From Flavobacterium beibuense F44-8 (GTDB lineage Bacteria > Bacteroidota > Bacteroidia > Flavobacteriales > Flavobacteriaceae): a stretch of DNA of 64,000 bases. Location of the stretch: positions 1 to 64,000 of the forward strand of contig NZ_JRLV01000015.1 in the NCBI RefSeq assembly GCF_000769915.1, written 5' to 3'. The notes below the pieces were generated by a model. The model was not told the origin of the DNA. It did not search any database and saw nothing but the letters and a program-made list of their open reading frames with translations. A program made the translations under genes and the position numbers. Of the stretch, positions 34,801 through 44,300 are shown one piece after another (position 1 is the first letter of the stretch; each line of letters starts with the position of its first letter).

Positions 34801-35061
34801 ATGTACAGTTACAAAGAAGCGGTTTACCTGGTTGATTATTATAAGGATAAGGTAATAGGTAAGCCTATAATACCAAGCAGTAAAAAACTGATTGACCTTG
34901 TAGAGGTTGAAAACAGAAATAACGATTCTTACAGCGTAAAATGTGTGGTGAGCGAAAATAAAGGTGCTAACCTGTTTAGGGACATACACGCTATTACTAA
35001 GGAGCTGGAACTTACCGAACCTAAAGAGGTCTTATCAAAATGGGATGGTAACGGCGCATAG
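34801..35061 (+). CDS. Hypothetical protein, 86 residues
   Basis: A soluble protein starting MYSYKEAVYLVDYYKDKVIG. The middle is charged and the end reads KELELTEPKEVLSKWDGNGA. There is no signal peptide or membrane segment. It converges with the ClC gene 4 bases away. The family is not recognised. Confidence 0.55.
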   Translation: MYSYKEAVYLVDYYKDKVIGKPIIPSSKKLIDLVEVENRNNDSYSVKCVVSENKGANLFRDIHAITKELELTEPKEVLSKWDGNGA

Positions 35062-35065
35062 ATCG

Positions 35066-36886
35066 TTACTCAATAATCATCTCTATATGCTTATCCCTGT
35101 AGTCTTTCAGTATTTTTGACTTAAATACCAGTCCGTAAAACTTATCGTCTTTCAGTATAGGGTAGTATTCGGCCTTAGTGGCATCAAACTTATCCATTAT
35201 CATTTCTACCGAATCTTCCAGCGATACTGTATCACCCACAGGGCTCATAAGTTCTTCCAGTTTAGAGTATTTTATTTTAAATGGACTAAAGGCTATGTGT
35301 CTTATAGCGTTAAAGTCTATCATACCCACCAGTCGTTTTTTATCGTCTACCACGGCAAAAATACTCTGGTTGGTAGTACTAAGCAGTTGTATAACATCGT
35401 CTGGTGTTTGGGTAGGCAACAGCGTAGGAACATCGGTAGTCACTACGTTAAGTATGTCAATGGAGTTAAGTACATTTCTGTCTTTATCAGATGTAAATAC
35501 CTCACCCTTGTCGGCTAGGTGTTTTACGTCCATTGAGTGTACCTCAAACTGTTTTGATACAGCAAAACTGATGGAAGATACTATCATTAGCGGAAGCATA
35601 AGGCTGTAACCACCGGTAATCTCCCCAATAAGGAATATGGCTGTTAGCGGCGCATGGAAAAGTCCGCTCAAAATACCTGCCATACCTACTATGGTAAAGT
35701 TACCCACAGGCAGGTCTTTATCCAGTCCTGTAAGGGTTATAAGTTTGGCTACAAAGAAACCAAGGTACGATCCTACAAATAGGGAAGGGGCAAAGTTACC
35801 GCCATTACCTCCACAGGAAAGCGTTAACCCCGTTGCAAATACCTTTAACAGCATGGTAACCCCTGCAAACAGTAACAGTATCCAGGCGTTGTCTTTAAGA
35901 CTTTCCACAAGGGTGTTTTCCATAATAGCTTCGGGGTTTAGACCCGATAGTACTTTAAGACTTTCATAACCCTCACCAAACAGGGTAGGGAAAAAGAAAA
36001 TAAGTATTGCCAGCGGAATGGCTCCATACAGTGCCTTGCGGTACTGTCCCATTTTGGTACGGGCAAAATGTTCCTCTATACGCTGAAACGTACGGGCATG
36101 GTATAACGATACAAAACCTGCCAGTATACCCAGCAGTACGTAGTAATGTATGTTGTGATAGTCAAACGACTGTTCTTTAGGGAAGGTAAGTAATACCTCT
36201 TCGTTAAGTACAATGGTAGAAACCAGTGCACCTGTAGCAGCCGATATCATAATAGGGATAAAGGCGGTTATGGTAACATCGGTAAGTACTACCTCTATGG
36301 CAAAAAGTACCCCGGCAATAGGAGCGTTAAACGCTGCGGCAATACCGGCAGCTACACCACAGGCCAGCAGTAGTATCCTGTCTTTTTTAGAGAGCTTGTA
36401 TTTTTGTGCAAAGTTAGACCCAAAGGCTGCACCCGTAATGGTTATGGGCGACTCAAGTCCTGCCGATCCTCCTAAACCTACGGTAAGGGAACTGGTTAGT
36501 ATTTGGGCATACATTTGCGAACGCGGAATAATACCGCCTTTTTTTGCCACAGCATAGAGTATGCGTGAGCTTCCTTTCTCAATTTTATTGTTAAGCACCC
36601 TGCGCACTACCCATACCGTTAGCACTATACCCACTATAGGCAGTATACTGTTAATAAACGGAAGTTTAAGGTAACTGTTTACATAGTTAGCAAAACGGAA
36701 AACATTATGGGCAAACCCTTTAAGTATAATTACCGCAAACCCTGTGGTGATTGATACTAATACACACGACAGGTATATAAAATGCCTTTCGGACAAAAGG
36801 CTTTTAAGTAAAAAAAACAGGGTTTCAAGACGCCTAAAGTTATTTCTTAAAAATAATCTGATTTTAGAAATCGTTCTTTTGGGCAT
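35066..36886 (-). CDS. ClC-type chloride channel/transporter with CBS pair
   Basis: A 606-residue protein: a hydrophobic ClC core (residues about 30-450) and two C-terminal CBS domains (about 465-600). Selectivity-filter regions are visible: GGSAGLESP, with the glutamate where the gating Glu of the H+/Cl- exchangers sits, and FNAPIAGVLFAIE. GGNGGNFAPSLFVGSYLG is the GxFxP-type segment. It could be a channel or exchanger; retention of the Glu leans to exchanger. It is a single gene. Confidence 0.93.
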   Translation of the reverse strand: MPKRTISKIRLFLRNNFRRLETLFFLLKSLLSERHFIYLSCVLVSITTGFAVIILKGFAHNVFRFANYVNSYLKLPFINSILPIVGIVLTVWVVRRVLNNKIEKGSSRILYAVAKKGGIIPRSQMYAQILTSSLTVGLGGSAGLESPITITGAAFGSNFAQKYKLSKKDRILLLACGVAAGIAAAFNAPIAGVLFAIEVVLTDVTITAFIPIMISAATGALVSTIVLNEEVLLTFPKEQSFDYHNIHYYVLLGILAGFVSLYHARTFQRIEEHFARTKMGQYRKALYGAIPLAILIFFFPTLFGEGYESLKVLSGLNPEAIMENTLVESLKDNAWILLLFAGVTMLLKVFATGLTLSCGGNGGNFAPSLFVGSYLGFFVAKLITLTGLDKDLPVGNFTIVGMAGILSGLFHAPLTAIFLIGEITGGYSLMLPLMIVSSISFAVSKQFEVHSMDVKHLADKGEVFTSDKDRNVLNSIDILNVVTTDVPTLLPTQTPDDVIQLLSTTNQSIFAVVDDKKRLVGMIDFNAIRHIAFSPFKIKYSKLEELMSPVGDTVSLEDSVEMIMDKFDATKAEYYPILKDDKFYGLVFKSKILKDYRDKHIEMIIE

Positions 36887-36972
36887 TGCGTTTCACAAGG
36901 TTTTAATTGAGGAAAATAATTGAAAAAATAAAAATGCTAAGGTACTGCATTTGTAAATTATTTTCGACTAAA

Positions 36973-37638
36973 TCATAAATTTTTTAACGCTTCTCTCGTG
37001 CTTAGGGGTTTAAGTGATGCTGATGTTACGAATTCCCTAACGGCATCAGGATTGGTTTTTCCGTACTCGTGTAGTGCCCAGCCTATTGCCTTTTGTATAA
37101 AAAACTCATTACTGTGTTTGTGTTTTAGACATTGTTCAAACAAAATCGCCTGATTGGTATCTTTTTTATACCCTAACTGAAACAGAATTGCCGTACGGTT
37201 TAACCACATATTGTCGCTGTTTGAAAAACCATCAATCACTGCTATGGTTTCTTCGGGGAACTGTTGCAGGTAACCACCTACTAAATATTTAGCAATAACA
37301 TCTACAGTATCCCACCAGGAGTGGTTTATAGTAAGAAATTCTATAAGGTGAATGTCGTTTTTTACAAACTTCTTTTTAAGCTCTTTTGTAAGTAGCTCTA
37401 CAGCACAGTAGTGGTAATCCCTTTTTTCTTTGGCATATAGGGCATGGGCTATATTGCGGCAGTCGGTTTTAATCTCATCCTTATGATTAATGCAGGCTTC
37501 CTTAAATATAACTCTCCTGTCGTTTGTTTTCAATCCGTAAAAAGTAAACAGTCCGCGCATATAGTTGTGCATGTACAGTGCGTTTTCGGCATTGGTATTC
37601 GCCTCAAACCCGGCAGTAAGTTCCTGTATGAATGTCAT
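36973..37638 (-). CDS. DNA alkylation repair protein, AlkD-like
   Basis: A 221-residue all-helical (HEAT-repeat) protein matching the AlkD/AlkC family: the N-terminal region ends in FYGLKTNDRRVIFKE, then INHSWWDTVDVIAKYLVGGY, with FQLGYKKDTNQAILFEQC and AIGWALHEYGKTNPDAVREF at the end. These are glycosylases or glycosylase-like DNA-binding proteins for alkylated bases. The start codon overlaps the stop of the upstream AcpH-like gene (ATGA), so the two are coupled. Confidence 0.9.
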   Translation of the reverse strand: MTFIQELTAGFEANTNAENALYMHNYMRGLFTFYGLKTNDRRVIFKEACINHKDEIKTDCRNIAHALYAKEKRDYHYCAVELLTKELKKKFVKNDIHLIEFLTINHSWWDTVDVIAKYLVGGYLQQFPEETIAVIDGFSNSDNMWLNRTAILFQLGYKKDTNQAILFEQCLKHKHSNEFFIQKAIGWALHEYGKTNPDAVREFVTSASLKPLSTREALKNL

Positions 37639-38225
37639 ATTCCCAGTTCATTTTTCTTATCTGCCACAAATTTCTGCATATCCTCAAAAAAAGCAAAGAA
37701 TTCCTGTTCGTATTCGGTATAATACTCCTGTAGTTGCACTCCGGCGTTTGTCATACCCGATTTGTGCTTGGTACGGTAATCCATTTGCATCAGTATAAAA
37801 TTGATACCCTCAATGGTGGCATACTTGCTAAGCCAGTTTTCCTTTTTAAGATGTACCATCATGCGCTGGGTGCGCGGTGCCAGTATATCATAATTATCGT
37901 CAAGGCTTTTGTAAAACGCAGCCGCATATTGAGGCAGGGGCGTGTTGCAGTACCTGTTCCAGTTTTTTGCCAGCAGATGATCGTAAAACATATCCATTAT
38001 AACCCCCGAATAGTGATGGTAGTGTTTATGCAGTCTTTTTGTTCCCTGACGGAAAATAGGGTGGGCATCGGTATGGCTGTCTATAGCCCTGTGCAGCAGT
38101 ATGCCTTTTTGTACATTGGGCGGAAAGTGGTCTATTTTGTTTCCCTGTATGGCATCGGCCATGAAATTGCCTATTTTAACAAGGTCGTTATCGCCCGAAA
38201 GGTATATGTGTGCCAAAAAGTTCAT
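37635..38225 (-). CDS. Acyl carrier protein phosphodiesterase-like protein (DUF479)
   Basis: This product of about 196 residues begins MNFLAHIYLSGDND, then GNFMADAIQG and GILLHRAIDSHTDAHP, and HHYSGVIMDMFYDHLLA. These are the AcpH family motifs with metal-binding His/Asp residues of an HD-like fold. AcpH removes phosphopantetheine from acyl carrier protein. I use ATG 38225; a GTG two codons earlier is possible. It overlaps the AlkD-like gene by 4 bases. Confidence 0.9.
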   Translation of the reverse strand: MNFLAHIYLSGDNDLVKIGNFMADAIQGNKIDHFPPNVQKGILLHRAIDSHTDAHPIFRQGTKRLHKHYHHYSGVIMDMFYDHLLAKNWNRYCNTPLPQYAAAFYKSLDDNYDILAPRTQRMMVHLKKENWLSKYATIEGINFILMQMDYRTKHKSGMTNAGVQLQEYYTEYEQEFFAFFEDMQKFVADKKNELGI

Positions 38226-38319
38226 AGGCACAATTTAGGGATAAGTTTAATAGCAATCAATAGTAAAAACGGGCAATTACGGGATTATTGTAATTTGTTA
38301 GTTAAAAATATGTTTAGGA

Positions 38320-38351
38320 TTGAGCTTAAAAAAACTGCATTGTTATCTTTG
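38320..38351 (+). promoter_or_regulatory. glmM promoter, TTG-N21-TATCTTTG
   Basis: TTG at 38320-38322 and TATCTTTG at 38344-38351, 21 bases apart, 35 bases before the ATG. Confidence 0.7.
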
Positions 38352-38386
38352 TGGTGTAAAAAAGAACCTGCTAACTAAATTTTATA

Positions 38387-39775
38387 ATGACGTTAATTAA
38401 ATCAATATCAGGGATTAGGGGGACCATAGGTGGTAAAACCGGAGATAACCTAACACCCGTAGATGCCGTAAAATTTGCCTCTGCTTACGGTACGTGGCTA
38501 AAATCACAAAGCAATAAAGAAAAACTTACTGTAGTTATAGGGCGTGATGCCCGTATATCAGGACCTATGATTCATAGCCTGGTAATGAACACTCTTGTAG
38601 GGCTTGGTATAGATGTGGTTGATTTAGACCTTTCTACTACGCCTACGGTTGAGGTTGCCGTTCCGTTGGAGCAGGCAGACGGTGGTATTATACTTACTGC
38701 CAGCCATAACCCAAAACAATGGAATGCTCTTAAACTGCTTAACGAAAAAGGGGAGTTTCTAAGCGGTGCTGATGGTGCAAAGATTTTAGAGATTGCCGAA
38801 AGTGAAGCGTTTGATTTTGCCGATGTGGATAACCTGGGCGAAATTACATCAAACGATGCCTTTATGGATATTCATATTGATGAGGTATTAAACCTGCCGC
38901 TTGTGGATGTGGAGGCTGTTAAGGCTGCCAAATTTAAAGTAGTGGTAGATGGTGTAAACTCATCGGGTGGGGTTATTATCCCAAAACTACTGGAACAAAT
39001 GGGAGTAGAGGTGGTAAAGCTGTACTGCGAGCCAAACGGACACTTCCCACACAACCCAGAGCCTTTAAAAGAGCACCTTGGTGATATTTGTGAGCTTGTG
39101 GTAAAGGAGAAAGCACACTTTGGTATTGTGGTTGATCCGGATGTAGACCGACTTGCTTTTATTAGTGATGACGGAGAAATGTTTGGAGAGGAGTATACTC
39201 TTGTGGCTGTTGCCGATTATGTATTGAGTAAAACTCCGGGGAACACGGTAAGTAACATGTCGTCTTCACGTGCGCTTAGAGATATTACCGAAAAGCATGG
39301 TGGTACGTATGAGGCTAGTGCTGTAGGTGAGGTTAATGTTGTGGAACTTATGAAGAAAAACAATGCCGTTATAGGTGGCGAAGGTAACGGTGGTATTATT
39401 TACCCTGAGCTTCATTATGGTCGTGATTCATTGGTGGGTGTTGCCCTTTTCCTTACATATCTTGCCGGAAAGAATATGAGCGTTGCTGCACTTAGGGCAA
39501 GTTATCCTCAGTACTACATGAGTAAAAATAAAATTGAGCTTACGCCACAAATTAATGTAGATGCTATTTTAGAAGCTATGGCTACTAAGTATGCTAACGA
39601 AGATATTTCTACTATTGATGGCGTGAAAATTGATTTTGCCGAAGAGTGGGTACACCTTAGAAAATCGAACACCGAGCCTATTATCAGGATTTATACCGAA
39701 GCTAAAGGACAGGACAAAGCCGATGCCCTTGCTGTTAGGATTATAGATGAGATTAAACAGGTAGCGGGAATTTAA
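38387..39775 (+). CDS. glmM: Phosphoglucosamine mutase
   Basis: A 462-residue alpha-D-phosphohexomutase. ISGIRGTIGG is the N-terminal motif, the phosphoserine loop TASHNP has Ser106, the Mg2+ site is DPDVDR, the sugar loop is GEGNGGIIYPELHYGRD, and RKSNTEPIIRIYTEA is the phosphate-binding loop. In Bacteroidota this form makes GlcN-1-phosphate for peptidoglycan and LPS; phosphomannomutase activity cannot be excluded. It is a single gene with its own promoter and terminator. Confidence 0.9.
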   Translation: MTLIKSISGIRGTIGGKTGDNLTPVDAVKFASAYGTWLKSQSNKEKLTVVIGRDARISGPMIHSLVMNTLVGLGIDVVDLDLSTTPTVEVAVPLEQADGGIILTASHNPKQWNALKLLNEKGEFLSGADGAKILEIAESEAFDFADVDNLGEITSNDAFMDIHIDEVLNLPLVDVEAVKAAKFKVVVDGVNSSGGVIIPKLLEQMGVEVVKLYCEPNGHFPHNPEPLKEHLGDICELVVKEKAHFGIVVDPDVDRLAFISDDGEMFGEEYTLVAVADYVLSKTPGNTVSNMSSSRALRDITEKHGGTYEASAVGEVNVVELMKKNNAVIGGEGNGGIIYPELHYGRDSLVGVALFLTYLAGKNMSVAALRASYPQYYMSKNKIELTPQINVDAILEAMATKYANEDISTIDGVKIDFAEEWVHLRKSNTEPIIRIYTEAKGQDKADALAVRIIDEIKQVAGI

Positions 39776-39801
39776 TAAGCTATTCACATATTGAATTATA
39801 T

Positions 39802-39831
39802 AAAGCCTTTCTTTTTAGGGAGGCTTTTTTT
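39802..39831 (+). terminator. Intrinsic terminator of glmM
   Basis: AAAGCCT pairs with AGGCTTT around a 12-base loop, followed by a T-run. Confidence 0.8.
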
Positions 39832-39844
39832 GTGGTTTGACCTT

Positions 39845-40715
39845 GTTGTCATTGCGAGCGTAATGTAATGAAGCATGGCAATCTCAGTTTATAGCGTAAA
39901 TAGATTGCCGCGTCGTTCCTCCTCGCAATGACAGTAACGGGTTGTTATCCTGACGATAGGAAGGATCTCTTTTCCATTCCGACTGAAGCGATAGCGTAAT
40001 GGAGGAATCTCTTTTAGATTACTTCGTCGTTCCTCCTCGTAATGACAGTTGAGGTTTTGTCCTTTTGTCTTGAAACAAAAGAACGAAAAATTCAAGGCTA
40101 TGGTTTCTCAGGCTATAAATTCCCTCTTTCGGCTAAACCATCTGAACTCGGCTCTCGCCTCAAACAGCAGATGCTTTTTTACGCCTCTTTCGCTAATTTA
40201 CTTTACGCCTTCAAAACCTAATGCCGTTTGCTCACTCTTGGCGTTGTCATTGCGAGCGTAATGTAATGAAGCGTGGCAATCTCATTTATAAGTGGTATAC
40301 AGATTGCCGCGTCGTTCCTCCTCGCAATGACAATAACGGGTTGTCATCCTGACGATAGGAAGGATCTCTTTTCCATTCCGACTGAAGCGATAGCGTAATG
40401 GAGGAATCCCATTAAAAATAGATTACTTCGTCGTTCCTCCTCGTAATGACAGTTGAGGTTTTGTCCTTTTGTCTTGAAACAAAAGAACGAAAAATTCAAG
40501 GCTAAGGTTTTTCTGGCTATAAATTATCTCTTTCGGCTAAACCATCTGAACTCGGCTGTCGCCTCAAACAGCAGATGCTTTTTTACGCCTCTTTCACTAA
40601 TTTACTTTACGCCTTCAAAACCTAATGCCGTTTGGTCACTTAGGTGCTGTCATACTGACGATAGGAAGGATCTCTTTTCCATTCCGACTGAAGCGATAGC
40701 GTAATGGAGGAATCT
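39845..40715 (+). repeat. Mosaic repeat array 8, two tandem units of 404 bases
   Basis: Two units (equivalent points 40049 and 40453) each contain modules A, B, half A and C. This is the last array; no further module copies are visible up to 64 kb. In module C here the stem reads CTTGAAACAAAAGAACGAAA with AATTCAAGG, a compensated variant of CTTGACACAAAAG with AGTCAAGG. After about 40715, the A+T-rich stretch to 40860 holds no gene. Confidence 0.9.
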
Positions 40716-40861
40716 CTCTTTATAATAATTGTAACACTCAGTACTTAAGCTACTTATTGATAACAACTTTTCTTGTAAAAACTTTCCTGTTATAGAAGTT
40801 AAAGTTTTGATTTTTAAATAATTATATGGTTTTCCGTATAGGGTGTCTGTCTTTTTTAGTG

Positions 40862-40947
40862 TATCTTTATTAGTGGTAAATTAGTATTTACTAATTATTG
40901 GTTAATGATGGCCCCGGTTACATATAGCAACCGGGGCTTTCATTTTT
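40862..40947 (+). ncRNA. Candidate small RNA with intrinsic terminator
   Basis: TATCTTTA (40862-40869) differs from TAnnTTTG at one base. It is followed by a hairpin (TTAGTA / TACTAA, 40881-40894) and then GCCCCGGTT / AACCGGGGC (40911-40937) with a T-rich run. No ORF precedes the terminator; the nearest + strand gene ends more than 1 kb upstream. I infer a short RNA of about 65-70 nt. Confidence 0.4.
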
Positions 40948-41248
40948 TAATGACTTACGGAATTAAAATGTGAATACTTAGGATGTGGTGAAATATAAGG
41001 TTATACTGTGAGGAAAAACTAAAATTTCTTCCCCCCTTCTTCTTAAAAACGGATAAATTTTGGTACAGTAATTACTTATTGATGTGTTTTTTCTTACATT
41101 TTTAAATTTATGTGTTTCAGTGTCTTAAGTGAATCTTAAGAGTATTTTTTTGTAGTTAAAAAAATACTATGCACTCATAATAAATAGGTTACAAATTATT
41201 TTAACATAAATTTAATACGGATTTCCGTAAAAATTTAACAGGTCTTTA

Positions 41249-41347
41249 TAAATTTGCGCCGCTTCGTTGAAATAGATTTGAGTAGAGTCAGCGTTGAAAA
41301 CAAAATAGGTTGTTATAGGCAGGGTTTAGTACCCCTGCCTTTTTTTG
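41249..41347 (+). ncRNA. Candidate small RNA with promoter and terminator
   Basis: TAAATTTG (41249-41256) is a full -7 match. About 60 bases later AGGCAGGG (41317-41324) pairs with CCCTGCCT (41333-41340) and runs into T6. There is no ORF between. The predicted transcript is about 85 nt and contains AAATAGGTTG (41303-41312), also found in the 46 kb candidate. Confidence 0.45.
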
Positions 41348-41517
41348 TAAGATTTTAACAGAAGTTGTCAGTCTTCCTTAAAATCATGTTATACTTTTCA
41401 TAAATAAGTAGTTGGCTAAAAATATAGCCTGTTTTGCCCCGTTACATTCTACATGTCGGTCACCTTACTGAAACCAAATCACATTTCACAAAACTACTAA
41501 CTCTAAAACTGATTGAC

Positions 41518-41622
41518 ATGGATTACATTGTTCCAATACTGGCGGTGGGGCTGCTAAGCTATCTTGCCTTTTTAATTTACAAGGACCTTAAAAAACGCCA
41601 TAGGAGAAGAGACTTTTACTAA
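41518..41622 (+). CDS. Very small membrane protein, 34 residues
   Basis: MDYIVPILAVGLLSYLAFLI is one hydrophobic helix followed by a basic tail (YKDLKKRHRRRDFY), positive-inside style. The first ATG in the frame is 41518; an upstream TTG (41434) would add 28 unlikely residues. A terminator-like hairpin follows. Small size keeps confidence low. Confidence 0.4.
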   Translation: MDYIVPILAVGLLSYLAFLIYKDLKKRHRRRDFY

Positions 41623-41665
41623 TACAACTCTCATAATTTTTAATTATAGTTTTTTATATGTTGAG

Positions 41666-41709
41666 CCGGTAGCTTAGGGGTAATATTCTAAGCTTTCCGG
41701 TATTTTTTT
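41666..41709 (+). terminator. Hairpin terminator
   Basis: CCGG-t-AGCTTAG pairs with CTAAGCT-tt-CCGG around a 10-base loop and is followed by TATTTTTTT. It ends the short gene at 41518. Confidence 0.7.
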
Positions 41710-41749
41710 ATAAATATCACAAACAGGGGGCGTTAGTTTATAAAAGTAA

Positions 41750-41781
41750 TTGACTATAACGTTTTAATTTTCCTAAATTTG
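41750..41781 (+). promoter_or_regulatory. Promoter TTG-N21-TAAATTTG
   Basis: TTG at 41750-41752 and TAAATTTG at 41774-41781 lie 20 bases before the ATG at 41802. Confidence 0.65.
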
Positions 41782-41801
41782 CGCTTTATAAAGACTCGAG
41801 A

Positions 41802-43298
41802 ATGTTAGAAGCTGCAAACACTACTTTAGGTACACAAATGGAACAGTACTTTGAAAAGTTCCGTAATAATATAGTGGGTATTAACCAGGAGTTTGATACT
41901 CCCTTTGGTAGACAAAAAATTGTTTATACCGACTGGACTGCCAGTGGCAGGCTGTACCGACCTATAGAAGAAAAACTGCTTAATGAATTTGGTCCGTTTG
42001 TTGCCAACACCCATACAGAAACTACCGTTTCGGGTACGGCAATGACAAATGCTTACCACGAAGCACGCCATATTATAAAGCACCATGTAAATGCCGGAGC
42101 CGACGATGTACTTATTACCGATGGTAGTGGTATGACAGGGGTGGTAAACAAATTCCAAAGAATACTGGGACTTAAAGTGCCGGAAAACCTAAAGGAGTTT
42201 ACTACTATACCAGAGGAGAAAAGACCTGTGGTATTCGTTTCGCACATGGAGCACCATTCTAACCAAACCTCATGGCTGGAAACGATTGCCCGCGTTGAGA
42301 TTATCCCTGCATGTGAGAAAGGGCTTATTTGTCTTGACAGCTTTAAAACGCTTTTGGAGAAACACAAAGACCGTACGCTTAAAATAGCATCGGTTACAGG
42401 TTGCTCTAACGTAACAGGGATCAGGACTCCGTATCATGAAATTGCAAAACTGGTTCATCAGTACAACGGTGTTTGCTTTGTAGACTTTGCCTGCAGCGCA
42501 CCTTATGTAAATATAGACATGCACCCGGCAGATGAAGAGGCTTATCTTGATGCCATTTTCTTCTCTCCGCATAAATTCCTTGGTGGTCCGGGCACATCGG
42601 GAGTGCTTATCTTCAATAAAAAATTATACAAAAACATGGTTCCCGATCATCCGGGAGGTGGTACCGTTAGCTGGACCAACCCTTGGGGTGAGCACAAATA
42701 CCTTGATAACATTGAGGAACGTGAAGACGGTGGTACACCGGGCTTCCTTCAGGTTATTAAAACAGCACTTTGCGTTAAGCTAAAAGAGCAAATGGGGGTA
42801 GAGAACATGCTGAAAAGGGAGCATGAAATTATAGATTACATTTTCACTCAGTTTAATGAGGTGGAAAATATAAACATACTGGCTCCGCAACATCAGGAAA
42901 GGTTAGGGGTTATTTCGTTTTTTATAGATAACCTGCATTTTAACCTTGGTGTAAAAATATTAAACGACAGGTTTGGTATTCAAACCCGTGGCGGATGCAG
43001 TTGTGCCGGTACTTATGGTCATTATCTGTTGCACGTAGACCACGAAAAGTCACAGTATCTTACGAACAAGATTACCGAAGGCGACCTGATACAAAAACCG
43101 GGATGGATTAGAATGTCTATTCACCCAACTACCACTAATGCCGAGATTGAATATGTTTGCAAAAGCATTATAGAACTGGCTAAAAACCACGAAGAGTGGG
43201 GTAAAGAGTATGATTACAACAGAAGCAGTAACGAGTTTACACACGTAAAATCGCAGCCTGTGGTACAAAACATGGTAGATAACTGGTTTAAGCTTTAG
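41802..43298 (+). CDS. Aminotransferase class V-fold PLP enzyme (cysteine desulfurase-like)
   Basis: A 498-residue protein. YTDWTASGRLYRPIEEKLL and THTETTVSGTAMT are N-terminal substrate-site motifs. VFVSHMEHHSNQTSW and VCFVDFACSAPY (Asp pairing with the pyridine nitrogen) come next. The PLP lysine is in FFSPHKFLGGPGTSG, and a C-terminal RGGCSCAGTYGHYLL is cysteine-rich near the desulfurase catalytic-Cys region. It is longer than SufS/IscS. The fold is clear; the substrate is not. Confidence 0.85.
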   Translation: MLEAANTTLGTQMEQYFEKFRNNIVGINQEFDTPFGRQKIVYTDWTASGRLYRPIEEKLLNEFGPFVANTHTETTVSGTAMTNAYHEARHIIKHHVNAGADDVLITDGSGMTGVVNKFQRILGLKVPENLKEFTTIPEEKRPVVFVSHMEHHSNQTSWLETIARVEIIPACEKGLICLDSFKTLLEKHKDRTLKIASVTGCSNVTGIRTPYHEIAKLVHQYNGVCFVDFACSAPYVNIDMHPADEEAYLDAIFFSPHKFLGGPGTSGVLIFNKKLYKNMVPDHPGGGTVSWTNPWGEHKYLDNIEEREDGGTPGFLQVIKTALCVKLKEQMGVENMLKREHEIIDYIFTQFNEVENINILAPQHQERLGVISFFIDNLHFNLGVKILNDRFGIQTRGGCSCAGTYGHYLLHVDHEKSQYLTNKITEGDLIQKPGWIRMSIHPTTTNAEIEYVCKSIIELAKNHEEWGKEYDYNRSSNEFTHVKSQPVVQNMVDNWFKL

Positions 43299-44190
43299 GC
43301 GGATATCCCGGCGGATCGTTACGACGGTTTTTAAATCGTTTGTGGGTCCACAGGTAATAAGCCGGGGCTTCCCTTATCTGGTCTTCCAGCATACGAAGGA
43401 AAATATCGGTTAACCCGAAGTTTGGAACTTCTTTAGGGTTACCCTCATACGGAATAAACGTGGCTTTATAATGGCCGCGTTTTATTTTTTCACCCTTAAC
43501 GTAAATTACGTTCATGTCCAGCTTTTTGGTAAGCAGTTCAGCACCACCGTGTACCGGTACTTCCATCCCGAAGAATTTCCCCCAGTAGGGAACGCGGTAT
43601 ATTTTAGGGCTTTGGTCACTAATAAAACCATACACACCCAGTATGCCCTGGCGGGCATTATTTTTCATTACAGGTACGCTTTCTTTGGTATCAATAAGTT
43701 CGGCACCAAGTCGTCCGCGCAGTTGCCTTACCATTTTGTCAAAATACGGGTTAGCAAGCTTTTTATAAATACCAAAACCTTTATGGGTTTTAAAATGCCT
43801 GTTCATGGCAAGCAGCCATTCATAACTGCCGTAGTGACCTATAAACATGGCAATGCTTTTGCCTTGCTTTTCATATTCGTTTACAAGCTCTATGTTTTCA
43901 AAAACAAAGCGTTTTTCAATTTCCTTATCGCTAATGGTCATTGTTTTTGCCATTTCGAATATGGTATCGCAAAAATGACGGTAAAACTCCTTTTCGGTTT
44001 TTTTACGTTGGGCTTCGGTTAGCTCCGGCAGGCACAGGGCAAGGTTAAGACGCACGGTTTTCTTGCGGTATCCTACTACGTGGTATACCAGTACATAAGC
44101 GAAATCAGATAATAAATAAAGCAACCTGAAAGGTAGTATAGAAATTAGCCAAAGTATAGGATAGGCTATGATATAGGCTAAGAATTGCAT
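43288..44190 (-). CDS. LpxL/HtrB-type lysophospholipid acyltransferase
   Basis: A 300-residue membrane-associated acyltransferase. The catalytic HxxxxD motif reads HYGSYEW here (H, then E in place of D, as in the lipid A late acyltransferases HX4E). RQGILGVYGFISDQSPK and PYWGKFFGMEVPVHGGAELL follow. An N-terminal hydrophobic segment is present. The likely role is transfer of an acyl chain to a lipid A precursor. The 3' ends of this gene and the PLP enzyme overlap by 11 bases. Confidence 0.88.
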   Translation of the reverse strand: MQFLAYIIAYPILWLISILPFRLLYLLSDFAYVLVYHVVGYRKKTVRLNLALCLPELTEAQRKKTEKEFYRHFCDTIFEMAKTMTISDKEIEKRFVFENIELVNEYEKQGKSIAMFIGHYGSYEWLLAMNRHFKTHKGFGIYKKLANPYFDKMVRQLRGRLGAELIDTKESVPVMKNNARQGILGVYGFISDQSPKIYRVPYWGKFFGMEVPVHGGAELLTKKLDMNVIYVKGEKIKRGHYKATFIPYEGNPKEVPNFGLTDIFLRMLEDQIREAPAYYLWTHKRFKNRRNDPPGYPPKA

Positions 44191-44300
44191 TCCAAAATTT
44201 TTTACAAATATACTTTATTATGGTTTATTTAAGCTTTTCTTCTTCAATTGGTAAGAAAAGTTTCATCACTATTGGTTAAATTTACACTTTAAAATTGAAT

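Noticed and set aside
37734..38378. 214-codon + strand ORF opposite the AcpH-like gene
   Set aside because: It is antisense to a gene with clear family motifs and is an artefact of codon composition.
41434..41517. Extended TTG start for the small membrane protein
   Set aside because: The added residues are unlike a leader, and ATG 41518 directly precedes the hydrophobic helix.
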